Made by a program: the position numbers and the translations under genes | In this document: positions 28,037 to 37,900 of the stretch, one piece after another | Layout: the number at the start of each line of letters is the position of its first letter | How positions within the stretch are numbered: position 1 is the stretch's first letter | The notes under the pieces: model-generated | Told to the model about the DNA's origin: nothing | Databases searched by the model: none | Seen by the model: only the letters and a program-made list of their open reading frames with translations | From: Burkholderia sp052045245 | GTDB lineage: Bacteria; Pseudomonadota; Gammaproteobacteria; Burkholderiales; Burkholderiaceae | Direction: 5' to 3' | Length of the DNA: 64,000 bases | NCBI RefSeq assembly: GCF_052045245.1 | Contig: NZ_JBQEON010000025.1 | Coordinates: forward strand, 51,442 to 115,441

Positions 28037-28164
28037 TGTTTCGACTTGTTATAAGTATGGCGCTTGCAAGGTGCGACTTCTTATAATCTTCCATTCCGTC
28101 CCGAAATTCGCATTTCTTGACTTTGACACCCGCGGTGACCGGTTAAAATCCGGGCCTGACGCGG
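28037..28164 (+). promoter_or_regulatory. O-antigen leader/promoter region, copy B (upstream of rmlB)
   Basis: Homologous to 18742-18870 (see that entry). Here TATAAT is at 28082-28087 and the second block GACCGGTTAAAAT begins at 28137. A perfect TTGACA (28123-28128) precedes TAAAAT (28144-28149) by 15 bases, slightly short, and is not conserved in copy A. Distance from TATAAT to the rmlB start is about 155 bases. Confidence 0.55.
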
Positions 28165-28241
28165 CCCCGAGCGTTGCCGTCCGCAACGTGCCTTGCGGCG
28201 AGCACCCGACCGGGATGCTGCACATTTATAGAGGAAGTCTC

Positions 28242-29303
28242 ATGATCCTGGTGACGGGCGGTGCGGGTTTTATCGGTGCCAACTTTGTTCTCGACTGGCT
28301 GCACCACAATGATGAGCCCGTGCTCAATGTCGACAAGCTGACCTATGCGGGCAATCTGAGCACGCTGCAGTCGCTGGGTGGCAATCAGAAACACGTGTTT
28401 GCGCTTGTTGATATTTGCGATCGTGCTGCGCTCGATGCACTGTTTGCCGAGCACCAGCCGCGCGCCGTCGTGCACTTCGCCGCAGAAAGCCATGTTGATC
28501 GTTCGATCCATGGTCCAGCCGATTTCGTGCAGACCAATGTCGTTGGCACGTTTACGTTGCTCGAAGCAGCGCGCTCGCACTGGAGTGGGCTGAGTGATGC
28601 CGACAAGGCCGCATTTCGCTTCCTGCACGTGTCGACCGACGAGGTATATGGGTCGTTGTCCCCGACTGATCCTCAATTCTCGGAAACGACGCCGTATTCG
28701 CCGAACAGCCCGTACTCCGCGACGAAGGCCGGCTCCGATCATCTCGTGCGTGCTTATCACCATACGTACGGCCTGCCGACGCTGACGACGAACTGCTCGA
28801 ACAACTACGGCCCATATCAGTTTCCCGAGAAGCTGATTCCGCTCATGATCGCGAACGCGCTTGCGGGCAAGGAACTGCCGATCTATGGCGACGGGCAGAA
28901 CGTGCGCGACTGGCTGTACGTCGGCGATCATTGCAGCGCTATTCGCGAGGTGCTTGCACGCGGCACGCCGGGCGAGACATACAACGTCGGCGGCTGGAAC
29001 GAGAAGAAGAATCTCGACGTCGTGCATACGCTGTGCGACCTGCTCGACAGCGCGCGTCCGAAAACAGCGGGCTCTTATCGTGACCAGATTGCCTACGTGA
29101 CGGATCGCCCCGGTCACGACCGCCGCTACGCGATCGACGCGCGTAAGCTCGCGCGCGAACTGGGGTGGAAGCCGCTGGAGACGTTCGAGACGGGTCTGGC
29201 GAAGACGGTGCACTGGTATCTCGACAATCAGGCGTGGGTCGACGACGTCGTGTCCGGTGAATATCGCAAGTGGGTAGAGACGAATTACGCGCAGCGCACT
29301 TGA
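28242..29303 (+). CDS. rmlB: dTDP-glucose 4,6-dehydratase
   Basis: 353 residues from the ATG at 28242, behind GAGGAAG. Seen: NAD-binding TGGAGFIGANF, the Thr-Asp-Glu catalytic set in HVSTDEVYGSL, and the Tyr-x3-Lys in YSATKAGSDHL. It makes dTDP-4-keto-6-deoxyglucose, step two of dTDP-L-rhamnose synthesis in the cytoplasm. First of rmlBACD, read from leader copy B. Confidence 0.97.
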   Translation: MILVTGGAGFIGANFVLDWLHHNDEPVLNVDKLTYAGNLSTLQSLGGNQKHVFALVDICDRAALDALFAEHQPRAVVHFAAESHVDRSIHGPADFVQTNVVGTFTLLEAARSHWSGLSDADKAAFRFLHVSTDEVYGSLSPTDPQFSETTPYSPNSPYSATKAGSDHLVRAYHHTYGLPTLTTNCSNNYGPYQFPEKLIPLMIANALAGKELPIYGDGQNVRDWLYVGDHCSAIREVLARGTPGETYNVGGWNEKKNLDVVHTLCDLLDSARPKTAGSYRDQIAYVTDRPGHDRRYAIDARKLARELGWKPLETFETGLAKTVHWYLDNQAWVDDVVSGEYRKWVETNYAQRT

Positions 29304-29314
29304 GGGCATGGCCA

Positions 29315-30208
29315 ATGGCACGTAAAGGCATCATTCTCGCGGGCGGGTCCGGCACTCGCCTGTATCCGATCACGCATGTCGTATCGAAGCAGCTCCTGCC
29401 GGTGTACGACAAGCCGATGATCTACTACCCACTGTCCACGCTGATGGTGGCCGGGATCCGCGACATACTGATCATCTCGACACCGCAGGATACGCCGCGC
29501 TTCGAAGCGATGCTTGGCGACGGCAGCCAGTGGGGGATGAATATTCGCTACGCGGTGCAACCGTCGCCGGACGGGCTCGCGCAGGCGTTCATCATCGGCC
29601 GGGATTTCATCGGCAACGATCCGTCGGCGCTGATTCTCGGTGACAACATCTTCTACGGGCACGATCTGGCGAAACAACTCGAGCGTGCGGACGCGAAGGA
29701 GTCGGGCGCGACTGTGTTCGCGTATCACGTGCAGGATCCCGAGCGTTACGGCGTCGTCGAATTCGACAAGGAATTTCGCGCGCTGTCGATCGAGGAGAAG
29801 CCGGTCGTGCCGCGCTCGAACTATGCGGTGACCGGCCTGTACTTCTACGACAACCAGGTGTGTGAAATTGCCGCCGATATCAAGCCATCGGCGCGTGGCG
29901 AACTCGAGATCACCGACGTGAATTCCCGCTATCTCGCTGACGGCAAGCTCGACGTGGAGATCATGGGGCGCGGCTACGCGTGGCTTGATACCGGCACGCA
30001 CGATTCTCTTATCGATGCGGCGACGTTCATCGCAACATTGCAGAAGCGGCAGGGGCTTGTCGTGGCCTGTCCTGAAGAGATCGCTTATCGCAGGCAGTGG
30101 ATTGATTCGGATCAGTTGCGCAAGCTTGCCGTACCGCTGGCAAAGAACAGCTACGGGCGTTATCTCGAACACGTCCTTTCGGATCAGGTCGCATGGCAAT
30201 TCAAGTAA
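29315..30208 (+). CDS. rmlA: Glucose-1-phosphate thymidylyltransferase
   Basis: 297 residues from the ATG at 29315 (MARKGIILAGG). Seen: the nucleotidyltransferase signature LAGGSGTRLYPIT, the KQLLPVYDKPMIYYPL segment and the metal Asp in LILGDNIFYGHD. It couples dTTP and glucose-1-phosphate, the first and feedback-regulated step of dTDP-L-rhamnose synthesis. Twelve bases after rmlB; its end overlaps rmlC by 16 bases. Confidence 0.97.
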   Translation: MARKGIILAGGSGTRLYPITHVVSKQLLPVYDKPMIYYPLSTLMVAGIRDILIISTPQDTPRFEAMLGDGSQWGMNIRYAVQPSPDGLAQAFIIGRDFIGNDPSALILGDNIFYGHDLAKQLERADAKESGATVFAYHVQDPERYGVVEFDKEFRALSIEEKPVVPRSNYAVTGLYFYDNQVCEIAADIKPSARGELEITDVNSRYLADGKLDVEIMGRGYAWLDTGTHDSLIDAATFIATLQKRQGLVVACPEEIAYRRQWIDSDQLRKLAVPLAKNSYGRYLEHVLSDQVAWQFK

Positions 30209-30744
30209 CGGAAACGGCTCTGCCGCAAGTCAAAATCATCGAACCGCAGGTGTTCGGCGATGCGCGGGGCTATTTTTATGAGAGCTTCAACGCGCGGGAG
30301 TTTGCGGAGCACGTGACGGCTGGTGTTGAATTCGTTCAGGATAATCATTCGCGTTCCGCCAAAGGGGTGCTGCGCGGTTTGCACTATCAGGTTCGGCACG
30401 CACAGGGGAAGCTTGTGCGCGTCGTGGAGGGGGAGGTATTCGATGTCGTGGTCGACATCCGCAAGAGTTCGCCGAATTTTGGCAAGTGGGTCGGAGTCGT
30501 GCTGTCGGCCGAGAACCATCGGCAGCTATGGGTTCCACCCGGTTTCGCGCATGGCTTCGTCGTGCTGTCCGATGCTGCGCAGTTCCTGTACAAGACGACC
30601 GACTACTGGTATCCCGAGCACGAGCGCTGTATCGTGTGGAACGATCCGGAGATCGGGATCGAATGGCCGATCGATATGGAACCGTTGCTGGCGGCCAAAG
30701 ATGCCGCAGGCGCACGGCTCAGTGAAGCCGAGGTCTACGCTTGA
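30193..30744 (+). CDS. rmlC: dTDP-4-dehydrorhamnose 3,5-epimerase
   Basis: 183 residues, the usual size of this cupin-fold dimer. Seen: FGDARGYFYESFN, the catalytic His in LRGLHYQVRHAQGKLVRV and the PPGFAHGFVVLS strand. Third enzyme of the dTDP-L-rhamnose pathway. Starts inside rmlA and its stop overlaps the rmlD start. Confidence 0.97.
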   Translation: MAIQVTETALPQVKIIEPQVFGDARGYFYESFNAREFAEHVTAGVEFVQDNHSRSAKGVLRGLHYQVRHAQGKLVRVVEGEVFDVVVDIRKSSPNFGKWVGVVLSAENHRQLWVPPGFAHGFVVLSDAAQFLYKTTDYWYPEHERCIVWNDPEIGIEWPIDMEPLLAAKDAAGARLSEAEVYA

Positions 30745-31637
30745 GACAGAATACAGCGCAAGAGCCGACGATTCTCGTAACCGGGGTAACCGGCCAAGTT
30801 GGTTTCGAACTGTTGCGATCGCTCCAGGGGCTCGGCCGCGTTGTGCCGTGTGACCGGTCGATGCTCGATCTTTCCGATCTTGATCGTGTGCGCGCTTTCG
30901 TGAGAGATCTGAAGCCGACCCTGATTGTGAACCCGGCCGCTTATACAGCGGTGGACCAGGCTGAGAGCGAGGTCGACCTCGCGCGACGCCTGAATGTCGA
31001 CGTACCGCGCGTATTCGCTGAAGAAGCAGCACGTAGCGGTGGCACGCTGATTCACTACTCGACCGATTATGTGTTCGACGGTACGAAAGCGGCCGCGTAT
31101 GTCGAAACCGACACGCCGAATCCCTTGAACGCATATGGGGCGGCCAAGCTGGAGGGTGAGCGGGCGATCGCTGCGACCGGATGTGCGCATTTGATTCTGC
31201 GGACGAGCTGGGTATATGGCCGACGCGGCAGGAACTTCCTGCTGACGATGCTGAAGCTCGGTGCAGAGCGTCCGGAATTGCGGGTCGTCGCGGATCAGAT
31301 CGGCGCCCCGACTTGGGCCGGGACCATCGCCGCCGCGACATCGCACATCCTCGCCCAGGGCATCGCGTCGCCCGACACTGACTGGTGGGCGCACCGGACC
31401 GGCGTCTATCACTTTACTTCTGCGGGGGCGACCTCCTGGTGCGGCTTTGCCGAAGCGATATTCGATATCGCCATGGGTTCTCATGCGCCGAGGGTTGTGC
31501 CGATTTCCACGGCGGACTATCCGACGCCTGCCAAGCGGCCGGCCAATTCGAGGATGGCGCTGGAAAAGCTGGCAGAAGTCTTCGGCTTGCGGATGCCGGA
31601 CTGGCGCAATGCATTGGAACTGTGTTTGAGCGAATGA
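30741..31637 (+). CDS. rmlD: dTDP-4-dehydrorhamnose reductase
   Basis: 298 residues, starting at a TTG that overlaps the rmlC stop (TTGA); no ATG or GTG is available in frame between the preceding stop and the conserved fold, so the TTG is the only fit. Seen: VTGVTGQVGFELLR (NAD(P) loop), YSTDYVFDG and YGAAKLEGE with the Tyr-Lys pair. It performs the last reduction to dTDP-L-rhamnose. Confidence 0.95.
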   Translation: MRQNTAQEPTILVTGVTGQVGFELLRSLQGLGRVVPCDRSMLDLSDLDRVRAFVRDLKPTLIVNPAAYTAVDQAESEVDLARRLNVDVPRVFAEEAARSGGTLIHYSTDYVFDGTKAAAYVETDTPNPLNAYGAAKLEGERAIAATGCAHLILRTSWVYGRRGRNFLLTMLKLGAERPELRVVADQIGAPTWAGTIAAATSHILAQGIASPDTDWWAHRTGVYHFTSAGATSWCGFAEAIFDIAMGSHAPRVVPISTADYPTPAKRPANSRMALEKLAEVFGLRMPDWRNALELCLSE

Positions 31638-31742
31638 GAGGTCATGGCGACCTCCGTCGGTTGGCCCATCCGAATGTCCGGGCCGTTCCCGGCGGTTGTT
31701 CCGGGCGCCCCCGGCCGTTTCCGGGGAAAGTAGTTCGCCGGC

Positions 31743-31748
31743 TATAAT
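31743..31748 (+). promoter_or_regulatory. Possible -10 box upstream of manC
   Basis: TATAAT in a GC-rich gap, 110 bases before manC. No -35 box at the ideal spacing, so this is a weak call; read-through from rmlD across the 221-base gap is the alternative. Confidence 0.3.
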
Positions 31749-31858
31749 TCGCGTTTTGGTCCGGTTTGGCCGGCTGACACCGATGCCGGTGGTGTATTGA
31801 GACACATGGCGAAGGCTTTGGTCTCGCCAACGGATCCTAAATCTCTGGAGTGTATGTG

Positions 31859-33304
31859 ATGTTAATTCCCGTCATCCTGTCCGGTGGTGCTGGCACCCGA
31901 CTGTGGCCAGTTTCCCGCGAAGGGCATCCCAAACCGTTCATGAAACTTGCGGATGGTGAAAGCTTGCTTGTGAAAACCTACCGCCGGGCGGCAGCGGCGA
32001 TCGGCAATGACGGGGAATCCGAGCGCGGAGAACTGTTGACGGTCACGAACCGCGACTACTACTTCATGAGCAAGGACGAGTTCGGCTATGCCGCGCTCGG
32101 CAATCAGCAGTCGGGTGTATTCATGCTCGAACCGACCGGTCGCAACACGGCGCCCGCCGTGGCGATGGCGGCGCATCATGTTGCGGAGAAGTACGGGCGC
32201 GACGCGCTGATGCTCGTGCTCGCAGCCGATCATCTGGTCCAGGATCAGCAGGGATTCGCGGCCGCGGTCGCGAGCGCGATCGAACTTGCGAAGCAGGACA
32301 AGCTGGTGACGTTCGGCATCGTGCCGACGGGGCCGGACACGGGCTTTGGCTACATTGAGGCTGGGGATCGGGTCGGGAACGGCCGCGTGGCGCTGCGCTT
32401 CGTCGAAAAACCCGACGCAGTGAAGGCTGCCGAATATGTCGCAGCAGGTAATTACCTGTGGAACTCGGGCATGTTCTGTTTCAAGGCTGGTGTGATTCTC
32501 GACGAGATGGCTCGCCATGCCCCGGACGTTGCGACGGCGGCCGATGAATGCTGGGCGTCGCTGCAATCGGACAAGGGATCGGCACAGATGCTCGAGATTC
32601 CCGCCGAGTCATTCCAGAAAATGCCCGACATCTCGATCGACTACGCTGTGATGGAGCGTTCGTCCAACGTGGTCGTGGTGCCGTCCAGTTTCGGGTGGAG
32701 CGATATCGGCTCATGGGGTGCGGTGCGCGAACTGGTCGCGCCGGACCAGGACCGCAATCGCGCCGTGGGCGAAGCGATCTTCGTCGACAGCCAAAACACG
32801 TACGTGCAGAGCCCGGATCGCGTCGTGGCGGCAGTCGGTGTGGCCGACCTGATGATCATCGATACGCCGGACGCGCTGCTGGTCGCGCATCCCGATCGCG
32901 CTCAGGACGTGAAGCAGGTGGTAGCCCGCCTGAAGAAGCAGAATCACGATGCATACAAACTGCATCGTACGGTGAGCCGCCCATGGGGCACGTACACGGT
33001 GCTGGAGGAAGGCCCGCGCTTCAAGATCAAGCGCATCGAAGTCAAGCCGGGCGCGAGTCTCAGTTTGCAGATGCACCATCATCGCAGCGAGCACTGGATC
33101 GTCGTGTGCGGGATGGCCAAGGTCGTCAACGGCGACCAGGAAATTTTCGTTCGAACCAACGAATCCACCTACATTCCCGCCGGTCACAAGCACCGCCTCG
33201 AGAATCCGGGCGTGCTGGACCTCGTGATGATCGAAGTGCAGAGCGGCGAATATCTCGGCGAAGATGACATCGTTCGCTTCGAAGACGTATACGGCCGGGC
33301 TTGA
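31859..33304 (+). CDS. manC: Mannose-1-phosphate guanylyltransferase / mannose-6-phosphate isomerase
   Basis: 481 residues from the ATG at 31859 (MLIPVILSGG), nine bases after CTGGAG. N-terminal nucleotidyltransferase domain (SGGAGTRLWPVSRE at the start, FVEKPDAVKA near 185) and C-terminal cupin isomerase domain (about 370-481, KPGASLSLQMHHHRSEHW with the metal His). Bifunctional type II enzyme making GDP-mannose. Feeds Gmd and Rmd downstream; the mutase partner is at 56950. Confidence 0.96.
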   Translation: MLIPVILSGGAGTRLWPVSREGHPKPFMKLADGESLLVKTYRRAAAAIGNDGESERGELLTVTNRDYYFMSKDEFGYAALGNQQSGVFMLEPTGRNTAPAVAMAAHHVAEKYGRDALMLVLAADHLVQDQQGFAAAVASAIELAKQDKLVTFGIVPTGPDTGFGYIEAGDRVGNGRVALRFVEKPDAVKAAEYVAAGNYLWNSGMFCFKAGVILDEMARHAPDVATAADECWASLQSDKGSAQMLEIPAESFQKMPDISIDYAVMERSSNVVVVPSSFGWSDIGSWGAVRELVAPDQDRNRAVGEAIFVDSQNTYVQSPDRVVAAVGVADLMIIDTPDALLVAHPDRAQDVKQVVARLKKQNHDAYKLHRTVSRPWGTYTVLEEGPRFKIKRIEVKPGASLSLQMHHHRSEHWIVVCGMAKVVNGDQEIFVRTNESTYIPAGHKHRLENPGVLDLVMIEVQSGEYLGEDDIVRFEDVYGRA

Positions 33305-33661
33305 TGTCGGGAATCATGCCAGCCCTTCGAATCTAGCGGGGCTCGTGGTGTGAAGCGCCAAGCGGGAATTCCAGTCCACGTACGGACATTCCCGGCTTGG
33401 CGCGGCTGTGCCGTTCTTGACCAACGATGGCCTGCTCGCGGCGCAGGCGTGTCGAGGGTCTGATGTCGACACATCGTCCACTTGTATGCAGGCAAGTTGC
33501 CGTGAAGCACATGCGTGAGAGCGCCGGGCCGCGCCCGGAACGCGATCACCGATGACGTCAACTTGATTCAGGAGCCGCGCTTCTCGCGGTTCTGCTTGTC
33601 GGTGGTGGATAATTTCGTCGATGTGGCCTGGCTGCTGGACGATGGTGAGGAGTTTGTCGTA
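33305..33661 (+). other. Intergenic region after manC, containing a long hairpin
   Basis: No gene accepted here. A GTG at 33515 keeps the next frame open, but family logic favours a start at 33662. The main feature is the imperfect hairpin at 33355-33403, listed separately. Confidence 0.5.
33355..33403 (+). terminator. Long imperfect hairpin after manC (terminator or attenuator)
   Basis: Three stacked stems: GCGCCAAGC/GCTTGGCGC, GGGAAT/ATTCCC and GTCC/GGAC, with one bulged G and a small internal loop. It starts 51 bases after the manC stop. No T-run, so rho-independent termination is doubtful. Confidence 0.5.
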
Positions 33662-34990
33662 GTGGATAGCTTTTATCGCGCGTTTGAAGATCAGCATCGA
33701 GGCTCAAGGGAACTGATCAAAAGTCGGCTGGCGAAATACCGGCCGTTTATTGCGCCCCTTGCGACGCTCCATCCGGGCGGGAAAGCCTTCGATTTGGGTT
33801 GCGGTCGCGGTGAGTGGCTGGAGTTGGTGGGCGAATCGGGGTTCGCCGCAGTCGGTATGGACCTCGATGGCGATATGCTGGAAGCATGTCGGGAGCGCGG
33901 TCTGTCGGTATTTCAGGGCGATGCTATCGAGTATCTTGCTGCGCTCGATTCCAATAGTCACGCGCTCGTTTCGGCGTTTCACGTTGTCGAGCATGTGCCC
34001 TTTGAGCAAGTTCGAAGAATCGTCAGCGAAGCGTTGCGCGTACTGAAGCCGGGTGGTCTATTGATTCTCGAGACGCCGAACCCGGAAAATATCGTCGTCG
34101 CGGGCTGCAATTTCTATCTGGATCCCAGCCACGTTCGACCGATTCCTTCCGAACTCCTCAGTTTCGTGGGCGAGCATGCTGGATTTGCCAGAGTCAAGCG
34201 ACTTCGACTGCAGGAGTCCCCTGCGTTACTGGAAGAGGGGGCGCGGGCCCGTCTTCTGGATGTGCTCGGTGGCGTAAGTCCGGATTACGCCATTGTTGCC
34301 CAGAAATCCGGCAGTGAAGCCGACGCAGCACTATTCAACGAAGCGTTCGATGCCGATTACGGGCTGTCGCTGGACGGGCTTGCTGCGCGTTTCGAGGCAG
34401 GAGCCGCCCGGCAGCATGAGCACGCCGCCGAACAGATTCAACGGACTCAGAGCGAAATGGGGCGCCTTCATGGCGAGCTGGGCTCGATTCGCGAAGAGTT
34501 GAGCGGCACCCGCAGTGAACTGATGCGAGCCCTTGATGAACTGGGGCAGATCCGCAGCGACCTGGGGCGTGTCCGGGGTGACCTGGGACAAGTAAACGGC
34601 GAACTGAGGCGGGTCCAGGACGATGCGCAGCGCGCCGCCGAGCAATTGCAGGCGGTCTATGGCAGCACGTCATGGCGTGTCACTGCGCCCTTGAGAAGCG
34701 CCGTCACGTTCGCGCGTGGCGCGAAAGGGACATGCAAATCCGGCATGAGGCGTGTGCTGTTCCGAAGCGTCGCGTACGTCAATCGCAATCCCCGTCTTCG
34801 ACGATTGGCGGTGCGAGCGTTGGGTGCGATGCCCGGTGTGAAGCAGAGGATCGTTCGGATCATCGTGGGGGCTCCTGCGCAGTCGATGCAGAGAAAGCCG
34901 ATCGACGATGACGGTTTGACACCCCGCGCGCGCGAAGCGTATATGGCGCTCAAGTCAGCGCTCGCGCCGGACCATGGGGACACTGAATAA
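33662..34990 (+). CDS. SAM-dependent methyltransferase with C-terminal coiled coil
   Basis: 442 residues from the GTG at 33662, nine bases after GAGGAG, giving MDSFYRAFEDQHRGSREL, where this family starts; the frame is open to 33515. Residues 1-220: class I methyltransferase (FDLGCGRGEWLEL, then VSAFHVVEHVPFEQV and LILETPNPENIVV). Residues about 240-345: coiled coil of heptads such as LGQIRSD-LGRVRGD-LGQVNGE. Then the STSWRVTAPLR motif common in polysaccharide enzymes and a basic amphipathic tail. Inferred: chain-end modification like the methylating part of E. coli WbdD, but no kinase domain is present. Stop overlaps the next start. Confidence 0.8.
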   Translation: MDSFYRAFEDQHRGSRELIKSRLAKYRPFIAPLATLHPGGKAFDLGCGRGEWLELVGESGFAAVGMDLDGDMLEACRERGLSVFQGDAIEYLAALDSNSHALVSAFHVVEHVPFEQVRRIVSEALRVLKPGGLLILETPNPENIVVAGCNFYLDPSHVRPIPSELLSFVGEHAGFARVKRLRLQESPALLEEGARARLLDVLGGVSPDYAIVAQKSGSEADAALFNEAFDADYGLSLDGLAARFEAGAARQHEHAAEQIQRTQSEMGRLHGELGSIREELSGTRSELMRALDELGQIRSDLGRVRGDLGQVNGELRRVQDDAQRAAEQLQAVYGSTSWRVTAPLRSAVTFARGAKGTCKSGMRRVLFRSVAYVNRNPRLRRLAVRALGAMPGVKQRIVRIIVGAPAQSMQRKPIDDDGLTPRAREAYMALKSALAPDHGDTE

Positions 34991-37900
34991 TGCGTATCGT
35001 TGTTGACATGCAGGGGGCGCAGAGCCTCAACTCGCGCAATCGCGGCGTGGGTCGTTACACCGAGTCCATCGTCAAGGCGATGATCCGGAATCGCGGCGAC
35101 CACGAAATCGTACTTGCGCTGAATGGCGCGTTCGAGGAGTCTGCGCGCATCTTGCGCCAGCAGTTCGAGGCATTGCTCCCGACGGGGAGCATTCACGTCT
35201 GGTATGCGGCAGCGCCCGTCGCGCATGCGGATAAAGCTAATCGCTGGCGCCGTCACGCCAGCGAATTGACCTATGAAGCCTTTCTGACGAGCCTGCAGCC
35301 GGACTTCATTTATATCGCCAGCTACTTCGAGGGCTTCGGCGATGATTCGATTACCAGCATTCACGCGCTTCAGACGAACGTTCCGGTCGCGGTCACGCTG
35401 TACGATCTGATTCCATACCTCTACGCCAAGCCTTATCTGGAGAATCCTCTTTTCAAGGATTGGTACCTGGAGAAAATCGAACATCTTCGACGCGCGGATC
35501 TGTGGTTGGCCATCTCCGAATCGTCTCGCTCGGAAGGGATCGAACATCTAGATCTCTCGCCAGAATGGTCGGTCAACATGTCCGCCGATGTCGACGCATG
35601 GTTCCGTCCCGAGCAGATTGCTGCCGAGCGCGAAACCGCGCTGCGAAGCAAATACGGGCTGACGAAACCGTTTGTGCTCTATACGGGGGGGATCGATCAC
35701 CGCAAGAACGTTGAAGGCATGATCCGCGCGTTCGCATTGTTGCCGTCCGAATTGAGGAAGTCGCACCAGCTGGCGATCGTTTGCTCGATTCAACCGGCTA
35801 GCCGCGAGGCATTGATGCGCCTGGCCCGGCAAGTCGGCCTGGACGCGGACGATGTCGTATGCACGGGCTTTGTGCCCGACGACGATTTGCTGTCGCTTTA
35901 CAACCTGTGCCGCTTGTTCGTCTTTCCTTCATGGCATGAAGGTTTCGGTTTGCCGGTACTGGAGGCGATGCGTTGCGGCGCACCCGTCATCGGTGCGAAT
36001 ACGTCGAGCGTTCCCGAAGTGATTGGCTGGGAAGAAGCGCTGTTCGATCCCAAATCCGACGACGCGATTGCGCAACACATGCAGCGTGGCCTGACGGACG
36101 AGGGCTATCGTCAGGCACTGATCGAACACGGAACGCGCCAGGCAGGCAAGTTCTCGTGGGATCGCAGCGGGCGGTGTGCGCTCGATGCAATCGAGCGGCG
36201 GCATCAAGCTTGGCTCGCCGACGCGCGCGAGCCGGAAGCCCATTCGCGACGTCCCAAACTGGCTTACGTGTCGCCAATGCCGCCGGCCCGCACCGGGATT
36301 GCAGACTACACGGCCGAATTGCTGCCGGAACTGGCGCGCTTTTACGATATCGACGTAATCGTCGATGCGGACGCAATGCGCGACATCCGGGCCGACCAGT
36401 TCGCGCAAGTCTCGGTCAAAACGCCGGCGTGGCTGCGCAAGCATGCGGCTTCGTACGATCGGGTGCTCTATCACTTCGGGAACTCGTCGTTCCACGAGTA
36501 CATGTTTCCGCTGCTGGAAGCCGTGCCGGGAGTCGTTGTTCTGCACGATTTCTTTCTCTCGGGCGTGCTTGCGCACATGGCCATTCACGGGAACCGTTCC
36601 GACGGGTGGTCCAAGGCACTGTATGACGCGCACGGGTACGTCGGCCTGAGGGCACGACATCTGAGCGCGGATATCGCGGACGCGGTCTGGGAGTATCCGT
36701 GCAGCTTGGGCGTGATCCAGAAGGGCCTCGGCGTGATCGTCCATTCTCCCAATTCACTGCGGCTGGCCCGTCACTGGTATGGCGGGGACGTAGCAGACTG
36801 GACCGTCATTCCCCACATGCGCGATGCGAGTACCGCGTCGAGCGGCGAGGACGCTCGCGATGCGCTGGGAATTGGCAAGGACGACTTCGTGGTGTGCGCG
36901 TTCGGCGGACTTGGGCCGTCAAAGCTGAATCATCGGTTGCTTCGTGCATGGGGCCAATCAGCGCTCGCGCGCGATCGGGCTTGTCATCTGATATTCGTCG
37001 GAGAAAATCAGCCGACCGAGTATGGCGAGAAACTCGCGCGTACCATTCGGCAAATGGGCGGTCGAGTCCGCATCACCGGTTGGGCCGATGCGCAGATGTT
37101 CCGCCGGTATCTGGCGGCAGTCGATGTCGGCGTCCAGTTGCGTACGTTGTCGCGCGGTGAGACGTCCGGGACGGTGCTGGACTGCATGAACTATGGCAAG
37201 GCGACGATCGTCAATGCCAACGGAAGCATGGCAGACCTGGATCGCGAGGCGGTATGGATGTTGCCGGACGAGTTTACTGACGAGCAACTGGTCGATGCGC
37301 TGGAAACGTTGCGCTCGGATCCGGCACGCCGGCAACGGATGGGCGCGCGCGCGCGGGACATCATCGTAACCGCCCATGCGCCCGACGTCTGTGCGCAACA
37401 GTATCGCGATGCCATCGAGCGGTTCTATCTCCGCGAGAATGCGAATCCGGTCGTATTGTCTCGCGCAATCGCGCGTCGCGCCGGTCAGGCCAGCGACGAT
37501 CAGTTGCGCACCTGGGCACTGAGCGCGGCAAGGAGCTTTGTTCCGCGCAACAACAAGCGGCAATTGCTGGTCGACATCTCCGAACTCGTGCAGGTGGATG
37601 CCAGAAGCGGGATCCAGCGCGTGGTGCGCAATCTGCTGAAGGAATGGCTGGATTCTCCTCCTGACGGTTTTCGAGTCGAGCCGGTTTATGCCACAACGAA
37701 GGATTCCTATCGCTATGCACGTGACTTTACGGCGCGGCTGATGGGGTTCGAGGACGGCTGGCTGCAGGACGAACCGATCGACTATGCGGCAGGAGACGTA
37801 TTCGTCGGCCTGGATCTGCAACCGCGCGTCGTTCCGGCGCAGCGGGCTTTTTATCAAAGCATGCGATTGCAGGGTGTGCAGGTCAAGTTTGTCGTCTACG

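Noticed and set aside
27749..28054. 101-residue plus frame upstream of rmlB
   Set aside because: No start signal, and it runs through the terminator-like hairpin and into the leader.
33515..33661. Upstream extension of the coiled-coil methyltransferase from GTG 33515
   Set aside because: Relatives begin at the FYRAFED segment, and GTG 33662 has a GAGGAG ribosome site.
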